A stretch of 21,207 bases of DNA from positions 1-21,207 of the forward strand of contig JAWXTU010000031.1 in assembly GCA_044433285.1 (NCBI GenBank). Reading direction: 5' to 3'. Positions within the stretch are counted from its first letter, which is position 1; every line of letters starts with the position of its first letter. Made by a program: the position numbers and the translations under genes. Under the pieces are notes generated by a model that ran no database searches, had not been told where the DNA came from, and worked only from the letters and a program-made list of their open reading frames with translations. The DNA is from Aphodosoma sp044433285 (GTDB lineage: Bacteria; Bacteroidota; Bacteroidia; Bacteroidales; Paludibacteraceae). Below are positions 15,508-21,207 of this stretch, in pieces.

Positions 15508-16062
15508 ATGGACGAAATAGTAAAGTTTAATACCATAGAAGAATACATCCTTAATATTAGAGGAAATAATGTTATTCTTGATAAAGATGTTGCTACGTTA
15601 TACGGCGTTGAAACAAAGCGTGTTAATGAAGCAGTAAAAAATAATCCAGATAAATTTCCAGAGGGTTATATTTTAGAATTAACGAAAGAAGAAGTTAATT
15701 CTTTAAGGTCGAAATTTTCGACCTTAAAGAGTGGAAGGGGAGAACATTCGAAATATGATTATAAAGTCTTTACAGAGAAGGGGTTGTATATGTTAGCTAC
15801 AATTCTGAAAAGTAATAAAGCAACACAAACAACTATAGCAATAGTTGAAACGTTTGCAAAAATCAGAGAATTATCAAGAACTGTTGCAGAACTATCAAAT
15901 GTTACAGATGATTTTACTCAAAAGAATTTAATGCAAAAAAGTGGAGATATAATATCTGATATACTAGGAGATGATATGCAAACAACAGATAGCGAAACAA
16001 CAATAGAGCTAAATTTTGCAGTCCTAAAGTTTAAACATACAGTTAAAAGGAAAGAGAAATAA
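15508..16062 (+). CDS. ORF6N-domain protein (KilA-N/antirepressor-related)
   Basis: A 184-residue protein with an N-terminal ORF6N domain (about 8-110). VILDKDVATLYGVETKRVN is the classic ORF6N start, and LRSKFSTLKSGRG followed by VFTEKGLYMLATILKS closes it. ORF6N proteins are DNA-binding proteins of phages and mobile regions and are thought to regulate transcription. The C-terminal ~70 residues are helical and end in a basic tail (KFKHTVKRKEK). A broken relative lies at 3905-4122. The coding sequence contains a 15-bp-arm palindrome at the LRSKFSTLK codons. It is the cassette following the intact deacetylase-like gene. Confidence 0.88.
   Translation: MDEIVKFNTIEEYILNIRGNNVILDKDVATLYGVETKRVNEAVKNNPDKFPEGYILELTKEEVNSLRSKFSTLKSGRGEHSKYDYKVFTEKGLYMLATILKSNKATQTTIAIVETFAKIRELSRTVAELSNVTDDFTQKNLMQKSGDIISDILGDDMQTTDSETTIELNFAVLKFKHTVKRKEK
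15700..15730. repeat. Palindrome inside the ORF6N gene
   Basis: Perfect inverted repeat with 15-nt arms (TCTTTAAGGTCGAAA / TTTCGACCTTAAAGA) around the single base at 15715, inside the coding sequence. The matching place of the remnant at 3927-3953 is also palindromic, with GC/GC replacing AA/TT at the outer pairs. Confidence 0.9.
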
Positions 16063-16083
16063 TACACACTTTCTATAACGACT

Positions 16084-16325
16084 GAAAATTCAATGGATTT
16101 CACCCTGAAAATATATAAAGAATTACTCATGACTTTTATCGCTAAAGGTTATGAGTTTTTTACCTTTGAGGAGTCTTTGATCACCACCCACCCTCAACGC
16201 TGGACGGACAACCCAACCGACAACTTCACGGAGTTTTGCCTACAGAATACCAAAAACCTCATAAAGCGCATCATCGTGCGATTTAGATAAAGTTTTTTGT
16301 ATATTAAATAATTTTTGTACCTTTG
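16084..16325 (+). repeat. Array repeat R8: in-frame miniature deacetylase-like frame plus promoter
   Basis: ATG 16093 to TAA 16288-16290 is 198 nt with the frame kept over the joint (FTFEESLITTHPQRW). It encodes an unbroken 65-residue miniature made of the first ~27 and last ~38 residues of the 258-residue parent. It lacks the catalytic motifs, so it is best taken as a remnant, though it could be translated as part of the ORF6N transcript. Same subtype as R2. It ends in the promoter at 16296-16325. Confidence 0.85.
16296..16325 (+). promoter_or_regulatory. Promoter of the DUF3791-type gene
   Basis: TTTTTTG followed by TACCTTTG at 16318-16325, with the core TTAAATAATTT. The leader (16326-16471) has the same start (GTCGATTGAAAAT) and the same end (GCGAATATTTCAAAAATAA) as the wecB leader, but with about 85 bp inserted between them. 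Confidence 0.75.
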
Positions 16326-16396
16326 TCGATTGAAAATTTATGCTAAACCCTACAAGTATTGGGATGATTTTTTTAAGTTGTGAGAGGAGGGAAGTG

Positions 16397-16421
16397 AACT
16401 GGTTACAACTTGTAACCAGTT
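16397..16421. repeat. Palindrome in the leader of the DUF3791-type gene
   Basis: Perfect inverted repeat with 12-nt arms (AACTGGTTACAA / TTGTAACCAGTT) around one base at 16409. It lies in the ~85 bp that are extra relative to the wecB leader. In one frame it reads ELVTTCNQL, which resembles stretches of ORF6N/RhuM-like proteins, so it may be a further remnant. It could also act as an operator or RNA hairpin. Confidence 0.8.
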
Positions 16422-16471
16422 GAAAATGCGAATATTTCAAAAATAAGTATTATAAAAATAGGAGTAAGATT

Positions 16472-16897
16472 ATGAGTGATTCGATAGAAACAGTAATCGT
16501 TCCGATGAAGATTAAGGATCTTGTATGTATGATTATGGAACGTAAAGGGCTTGATTTAGAGTCTGCAATAGATTATTTGTATCATACGAGATTGTATAGT
16601 TTGCTGAAAAACGATAAAGCAAAAATGTGGTATGATAGCTCTGAGGCTCTATTTGCGATGCTAGAGGACGAGAAAAAAACGCAAAGTAATAATGAAAAGG
16701 AGATACTCTTCGCTATCTACTGTTTGGAAAATTATATTAATGATAATCAGTCGGATAGAGTGGTCGATGATGCATTGGCGATTTTCGCACAGAAGGATGT
16801 TTATGATTTTCTTATTAGAAATTACGATGCACTGCATACGCAAGATAGAGATTATATAATGGAGACAATCAATATTTTTATTAACAATAAAGAGTGA
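16472..16897 (+). CDS. DUF3791-type protein, apparent fusion of two small domains
   Basis: A 141-residue protein. Residues 8-70 (VIVPMKIKDLVCMIMER, then LYSLLKNDKAKMWYDSS) match a widespread small Bacteroidota protein. Residues 72-140 (EKEILFAIYCLENYI, then YDALHTQDRDYIMETI) look like DUF3791, whose members often sit beside DUF3990 genes. In many genomes such parts are separate genes of about 70 codons, so this appears to be a fusion with linker DEKKTQSNN. No DUF3990 partner follows. A possible antitoxin-like role is known only by association. It is the last cassette of the array; the following + strand sequence to 17012 holds no gene that I can see. Confidence 0.7.
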   Translation: MSDSIETVIVPMKIKDLVCMIMERKGLDLESAIDYLYHTRLYSLLKNDKAKMWYDSSEALFAMLEDEKKTQSNNEKEILFAIYCLENYINDNQSDRVVDDALAIFAQKDVYDFLIRNYDALHTQDRDYIMETINIFINNKE

Positions 16898-17012
16898 TCT
16901 TATTGAGCAATTGCAAACCCACAAACTGTTTGATCAGTTATCGTTTCATACTCCAAAAAGCCTTCAGTATTTGAGGTTTATAGAGTGTAAGAAGATTATC
17001 TAGCTTAAGTAT

Positions 17013-17399
17013 TTAAATTCCATCTAAGAAATATACCAGTGCGCTGAAGTATAAAACTAGTATAATTATAGCTATTACCCAACCTACAACAGCTGTTATA
17101 AGTGATGCAAGCCACCACGAGCGAGCTTTTCCTGATGCCTCTTCGGCTTCTTCGTAATTTCCCTCTTTTATTTTAGTGTCGACTTTTGATGCATATACAA
17201 TGCTAACCACGCCAAATGGCCAGAAGAATAGTAGCGTGCTTACTATCGCCATTATCAAATGGTTGTTGGGCTTTTGTCTAGTTGTGTTGTTAGTTTTAGT
17301 CTCTACATTATCTTCGCATGTTGGGTTGCGAACCGCACCACACTGAGGACAGAAGTTTGATGTCTCTGGTAATTGTTTACCACATTTTGTGCAAAACAT
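17013..17399 (-). CDS. Zinc-ribbon protein with two membrane segments (CD225/dispanin-like)
   Basis: A 128-residue protein. The N-terminus holds a zinc ribbon, with Cys3, Cys6, Cys17 and Cys20 (FCTKCGK, then FCPQCG). A linker to about residue 45 is followed by two membrane segments: about 47-72 (containing LLFFWPFGVVSIVYASKV, the CD225/interferon-induced-TM-like stretch) and about 92-124. ASGKARSWW lies between them, as in this group. Such proteins are common in Bacteroidota and of unknown role. It runs convergently to the array and is the first gene of the ordinary minus-strand block. Confidence 0.85.
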   Translation of the reverse strand: MFCTKCGKQLPETSNFCPQCGAVRNPTCEDNVETKTNNTTRQKPNNHLIMAIVSTLLFFWPFGVVSIVYASKVDTKIKEGNYEEAEEASGKARSWWLASLITAVVGWVIAIIILVLYFSALVYFLDGI

Positions 17400-17440
17400 A
17401 TTGATATAGTATTTTTAAGTTTATAAGTCCCCTTTAATTT

Positions 17441-18385
17441 CTATTTCCAATTCCCAATCCTCTCCGCTACATTCTCGTTTAGCCACGCTTGATAAAACGA
17501 CAGCTCATATAAATGATAGTTTCCCTCCTCAAATAGGTCAGCCAAAACAGGCTCGAAATAGAGCGAACTATTTAATCCCTCCACAATTAGTACACTGTTT
17601 TCGGTGTCGATATGTACTGATGTCGAGTCGTTGAGCATAGCAGGGGTTGAGTCAGTTACCCAGTTTATTGGGTTGATACATACGCTGTTGGGCGATAATA
17701 CAGGGCAGATATTTTCGGCTGATGCCACTGAATTATAGCATACTGCTACACCAATATCTCCAGATCCAGTCGCCGCTTTTATGTTGTCGTATGTATTAAG
17801 CTCTTCTGTGGTAATGCGATATCCAATAACATAGGCTGCAACCATACGGCTATAAACCTCAGAATCCATCTCTTTTAATAATTCCACTACACCCTTTCCA
17901 CCTTGACTATATCCCGCAATGATAAAAGGTTTATCTTCGTTTAGGTTATCGATAAAATAATCAAAAGCAGCAGCAATATCCTCCATTGCTAGCGGAAATC
18001 TCTCAGTCACAGCACTCTCTCCCTCAATCCACGATTCCAATGAAATTTGTCGGTAGTATGGCGCATAGAAATTAGAATTCTCGGCAAAAATCTCATTAGC
18101 CAAATCGAATGAATATTTCATAGCCTCACGCTGTTCCGAATCGTATACATCGGCATAGTGGTTTATCTCGCCTGTACTGTCTGTCCAATCCCAAATACAC
18201 GTTGGAAGTATATAAAAAACATCTACATTCTCTCCGTTTTCAGCCGTATACCACAATTCACTCTGAGAATAATCAAGCGATGAGTTATCGTCGTTGCCGC
18301 TTATTTGTGTGCAAGAGCATAATGTGGTTGCCCAAATCATAAGAGCAGCCGTTACTATCCAGTGGTTTTTAAATATATTTCTCAT
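17441..18385 (-). CDS. DUF3089 alpha/beta-hydrolase-like lipoprotein
   Basis: A 314-residue protein with an N-terminal signal that ends in a Cys pair (ATTLCSC, Cys23 or Cys25), suggesting a lipoprotein anchored in the envelope. The DUF3089 pattern follows: VDVFYILPTCIW at 54-65, then the nucleophile elbow GYSQGG at 158-163, with VVAAY-like strand MVAAYVIGY and further YYRQISLE before it. The Ser160 nucleophile suggests an esterase or lipase activity. Its start is 42 nt from the neighbouring zinc-ribbon gene's start on the same strand side, so they may share a transcript. Confidence 0.85.
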   Translation of the reverse strand: MRNIFKNHWIVTAALMIWATTLCSCTQISGNDDNSSLDYSQSELWYTAENGENVDVFYILPTCIWDWTDSTGEINHYADVYDSEQREAMKYSFDLANEIFAENSNFYAPYYRQISLESWIEGESAVTERFPLAMEDIAAAFDYFIDNLNEDKPFIIAGYSQGGKGVVELLKEMDSEVYSRMVAAYVIGYRITTEELNTYDNIKAATGSGDIGVAVCYNSVASAENICPVLSPNSVCINPINWVTDSTPAMLNDSTSVHIDTENSVLIVEGLNSSLYFEPVLADLFEEGNYHLYELSFYQAWLNENVAERIGNWK

Positions 18386-18646
18386 AGCTGTTTGAGTTTT
18401 ATTAAATCATTTTTTAGAGGTTTAAAAGGCTTCTTGATTTTCCGGAGTTTTAGAACAACCGTATTTTTCGGGGAGGAGAAGCTCCTTATTTTTCTGGGGA
18501 GTTCTTAGAAGTCCGCTGAAGTATTATCTATCGCTCTTTTATTTTATTGAGTTCTATTTTATCGGGTTCTATTTTATCTCTGTTAAATTCATCGATTTCT
18601 ATTTTATCGATTTCTATTTCATCGCTCTTGCATTTATCGTAAAATA
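18386..18646. repeat. Spacer with tandem TTCTATTTTATCG units
   Basis: No gene is seen. From about 18535 to 18640 there are at least four imperfect copies of a 13-14 bp unit (TTCTATTTTATCG), at about 18552, 18566, 18597 and 18611, plus eroded ones. A small hairpin (GGAG/CTCC) lies near 18470-18485. It separates two minus-strand genes and may act as a 3' untranslated spacer. Confidence 0.6.
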
Positions 18647-20512
18647 TTAATTTCTAATCACTTTACTAGTGATAATCGTTCCAGAATTTAGTTCAACTTT
18701 CAAGAGATAAACCCCTTGATTTGCACCTAAATCTATAGCATTACTATTTTCTGACACAAGCACTACTTGTCCCATCATATTATATACAGTGCAACGAGCC
18801 ACTCCGCTTTCAGATTCTAGATATACGATGCCGTTAGTCGTTGGATTAGGGTATAAAGCCAGATTTTCCTCCTTGTATAATAGAGAGTTAGTGTTAACTG
18901 TCTCATTCTCCCACTGACTGTGCAACCACGAAATGCGTGAGTTTAGATAGCTTTTAAACGTACTCATATCGCCCATCAAATCGTTTGTGCCGTACTGACT
19001 CCAGCGGCAGTAGTCGTATGCAGTAGCTGTTGAAATTTCATCTACAAAATCGTTGATAAATTCATTCAATCCGCTCAATTCAGGATATATCACATTCCAA
19101 CGATATTGCATATCACTCTGAAAATTATAAAATTCAGTAATCTCATCAATCCAGTTTTGACCATATGGTGGGTCTTGGTAGATAAACTTGCCGTTATCGC
19201 GGCGGAACGAGTTGCCAAAATCCCACACAGGACCAAACATAAATTTCTCGTCATCGCCTCTATCTTTGTACAGATAACAACTCCCGTGAAACGACTCAGC
19301 ATCGTCCATCACCTCTTGCACCAAATAGAAGTTAATCAACTGCTCCAAATCTATATATTCCTCCCACGTAGTGTCATATTTGTTCGTGTTGTATATTGCT
19401 ACATTGGTGGTGGTAAGCAGATTGGTAATATAGGTCTCTTGTTGTGTTGAAAGAATTTCAGGGCTTTTTAATGTAAAACGGATTATCTCGCTCGAGTTCT
19501 CCATAAACTGAATTTGATAGTCATCGTCGTAGTTGTCAATCTCCACTAGCCAACCGCCTGTAATGATATCAGCATCAGTTTCGCCGTCCTCTTGTTCGGT
19601 AATATTTACGCGCTCATCTGCTATTTTTATCTGTTCTGTAAGGAAATATAAACCACGATATTCGCCGTTAAGCATCAGTTCCACAGGTATTTGCATCGGA
19701 GTGTATGGTAGTCCCATAATTCTACTAAGTTCAAAGCCTACAGTGTTGCGCAAAAATGCCATATCATCATCGGCGTGTGCAAGTAGGGTGTAGTGTTTAC
19801 TTTTTCCCATACCCATTACACGGTCTGATTTATCGAGTTTAAATTTATATGGTTTTTTGTCAAATCCAGTCCAAGTATAATTTCCGCGCCCTTTTATCTC
19901 CGTAACTAGAGGAGTTTCAGATGTACCAAACGACTCATAATCAGTAGAGAGGGCATCTATATAAATTGTAGCATTTATGTAGTCGTCTTTTGATGTAATT
20001 GCTTGAGAGTTTTCTGTGTTGATGTATACGATTGGTAGTGTGTTAGATGGTAAATCGCAATCGTTTGTATAGTCTGGATTTTCACCATCACTTTTTATTA
20101 TCCAATCTCCTTGAGCCCATTGGTCGCCAGTCTCGGTTACATAGATATAGCCGTTAGGCATCTCGTCCCAAATTGTGGCGGTGCGTTTTTCGCTTCTGTT
20201 CGGTATGTCATCTTTCAGTGTATTGAACGAGACATTCATCGTACCCACAGAGTATGACGTGTTTGAAAAAAAATAGCGGTAGCTATTGTATACAGTTGTA
20301 GGGATATCCAGTCGCCAAATATCATCATCTTCTTCAGTCATCGACATAATATAACATATCTCAGGGTCGTTTGTGCCGTATACAAATTTCACGGTACTGT
20401 ACTGTGTTTTACTATTATCATAATAGTATGTTCCTGCTGGTAAATCCAATGCAAGAAGTTTAGCAAATGTAATTGATACAATAGCTAAAAGTAGTGTAAT
20501 TTTTTTCATCAT
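18647..20512 (-). CDS. CotH-family protein with type IX secretion sorting domain
   Basis: A 621-residue secreted protein. It has a signal peptide (1 to about 21), an N-terminal beta-rich part (about 22-150), a CotH kinase-like domain (about 157-480) and a C-terminal type IX sorting domain (about 550-621; ALYPNPTTNGIVYLES, then GVYLLKVELNSG and the basic end KVIRN). CotH hallmarks are KGRGN at 207-211, FLRNTVGFELSR at 253-264, VELMLNGEYRGLYFLTEQI at about 277-295 and WDFGNSF at 430-436. CotH-like proteins phosphorylate extracellular proteins in Bacillus; the role in Bacteroidota is unknown. The sorting domain implies export across the outer membrane. Confidence 0.92.
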   Translation of the reverse strand: MMKKITLLLAIVSITFAKLLALDLPAGTYYYDNSKTQYSTVKFVYGTNDPEICYIMSMTEEDDDIWRLDIPTTVYNSYRYFFSNTSYSVGTMNVSFNTLKDDIPNRSEKRTATIWDEMPNGYIYVTETGDQWAQGDWIIKSDGENPDYTNDCDLPSNTLPIVYINTENSQAITSKDDYINATIYIDALSTDYESFGTSETPLVTEIKGRGNYTWTGFDKKPYKFKLDKSDRVMGMGKSKHYTLLAHADDDMAFLRNTVGFELSRIMGLPYTPMQIPVELMLNGEYRGLYFLTEQIKIADERVNITEQEDGETDADIITGGWLVEIDNYDDDYQIQFMENSSEIIRFTLKSPEILSTQQETYITNLLTTTNVAIYNTNKYDTTWEEYIDLEQLINFYLVQEVMDDAESFHGSCYLYKDRGDDEKFMFGPVWDFGNSFRRDNGKFIYQDPPYGQNWIDEITEFYNFQSDMQYRWNVIYPELSGLNEFINDFVDEISTATAYDYCRWSQYGTNDLMGDMSTFKSYLNSRISWLHSQWENETVNTNSLLYKEENLALYPNPTTNGIVYLESESGVARCTVYNMMGQVVLVSENSNAIDLGANQGVYLLKVELNSGTIITSKVIRN

Positions 20513-20620
20513 AATCTATTTTTAATCTTATAGAAACTCGAAAACATCAGAAAAGTAGTTTTTCAGAGTTCCATATAATCATCTCAGCAAATCAGTTTTC
20601 AGAGGGTTTTTATTAAAATC

Positions 20621-20649
20621 AGTAACAAATTTATCACATATTTGTTACT
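20621..20649 (-). terminator. Hairpin, possible terminator downstream of the AbiEii-like fragment
   Basis: Perfect arms AGTAACAAAT (20621-20630) and ATTTGTTACT (20640-20649) with a 9-nt loop. On the minus strand it lies about 20 nt past the stop of the fragment and is followed by an AT-rich stretch without a clean T run, so its use as a terminator is uncertain. Confidence 0.45.
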
Positions 20650-20669
20650 AAAAGTGTTAGAAGTTCCTT

Positions 20670-21095
20670 TTAGTCACCCCATTCGTTTATTTTTTTGTTT
20701 AGTATTTTTAATTTGTATATCAGCTCTGTAAATTCATATGAATTGCCGTATATCATGGTCTCTTTCATTCTGTTATAATCGTCGCACCACTTATCAATTA
20801 TAGTGTCTGGTGGAATTATATTAATGGTTTTAGGATTTAAAGTTTCATAATCAAAGCCTTTCAGCCCAATGAATTTCTTTCTATGTTCAATTATGGAGAG
20901 GAATAATGATTTATTTGTAAAAATATTCTCATAATATTTAGAGTCCATTATTTGTACTACATCATATAGGTGTCTTGACATTCTCTCTGCTCTCATCAGA
21001 TTTTGAGGTTTGCAAAATTCTTCATGTAATAAGCATAGTTTTTCTATAAATGTGCGTTCAACTAGTACCGCTTTTACAGAAAATTTTTGGCTCTA
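20670..21095 (-). pseudogene. AbiEii-like nucleotidyltransferase toxin, C-terminal fragment
   Basis: The frame from a stop at 21093-21095 down to 20670 reads as the C-terminal part of an AbiEii/AbiGii-type nucleotidyltransferase: VERTFIEKLCLLHEEF, then MSRHLYDVVQIMD, and near the end CDDYNRMKETMIYG. A 108-residue frame begins at ATG 20996, but family-like sequence continues about 30 residues upstream before the TAG. In the next frame upstream the sequence again looks partly coding (THSIRYRAKNF). The 5' part with the catalytic GS and DxD motifs is therefore broken or beyond the window. AbiEii is the toxin of abortive-infection type IV systems. Confidence 0.65.
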
Positions 21096-21207
21096 TAACG
21101 AATACTGTGGGTAATTAAATTTCAGTTTACCACAACAGAAGTATATCATGTTCATATAATTCTTAATATTTCTGTATCCTCGAGCTCTTCTTTTTATTAG
21201 TTGTATT

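Noticed and set aside
16093..16290. A real 65-residue gene
   Set aside because: It is an in-frame deletion remnant without the catalytic part, and sister copies of the same deletion carry stops or frameshifts, so there is no sign of conservation as a protein.
1720..16325. Classical integron or CRISPR array
   Set aside because: The repeats are about 240 bp and derive from a gene, no integrase or attC-like hairpin is seen, spacers are whole operons, and no cas gene is present.
19106..19793. Open frames on the + strand within 18647-20512
   Set aside because: They are shadows of the CotH-like gene, whose full-length domain structure is clear on the minus strand.

Overview
The window looks like a Bacteroidales (Bacteroidota) chromosome. 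Nearly every + strand unit starts from a Bacteroides-type promoter (a -7 box TAnnTTTG with a TTTG/TTG-like -33 element). A CotH-like protein at the right end carries a type IX secretion C-terminal sorting domain, ORF6N proteins are present, and the sequence is AT-rich. There is no rRNA, tRNA, transposase or integrase that I can see, so the genus stays open.

Positions 1-16.9 kb form an array of short gene cassettes, almost all on the + strand, separated by direct repeats of about 240 bp. Each repeat is the gutted remains of one gene. The intact gene is present once (14644-15420, a WbmS/polysaccharide-deacetylase-like protein of 258 residues). Four copies (near 1739, 4152, 11278 and 16093) keep the first ~80 bp and the last ~115 bp of that gene joined at the same place, followed by a shared promoter with the core TTAAATAATTT and TAYCTTTG. 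Three more junctions keep only the 5' half (8036-8137) or only the 3'/promoter part (6121-6182 and 9424-9452). In effect the 3' end of each repeat supplies a promoter for the next cassette.

The cassette content is mostly predicted anti-phage or conflict machinery: (A) OLD/ABC-type ATPase + PD-(D/E)XK nuclease, 5' end cut by the window; (B) a second ATPase + PD-(D/E)XK pair; an ORF6N pseudogene; (C) wecB, UDP-GlcNAc 2-epimerase; a small minus-strand unit; (D) ATPase + DUF3226-type TOPRIM; (E) GIY-YIG nuclease + a protein resembling class III nucleotide cyclases; (F) ATPase + DUF4276 TOPRIM-like; (G) HNH nuclease + ATPase + DUF4435, i.e. PARIS-like (AriA/AriB) with an added HNH; then a membrane protein and the intact deacetylase-like gene; (H) ORF6N protein; (I) a DUF3791-type fusion. 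Five of these are ATPase/nuclease pairs with five different partners. The wecB and deacetylase-like genes suggest that the array grew inside, or took pieces from, a surface-polysaccharide locus.

From 17.0 kb to the right edge the genes lie on the minus strand and look like ordinary genome: a zinc-ribbon/two-TM protein, a DUF3089 alpha/beta-hydrolase lipoprotein, a CotH-family secreted protein with a type IX sorting domain, and a broken AbiEii-like nucleotidyltransferase fragment.

The most notable points are the array itself (a gutted gene acting as a recurrent promoter-bearing boundary between defence operons), the GIY-YIG/cyclase-like operon, the HNH-extended PARIS-like operon, and near-perfect palindromes inside the ORF6N genes whose arms differ between copies in a compensatory way. 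All functional statements rest on motifs read by eye.
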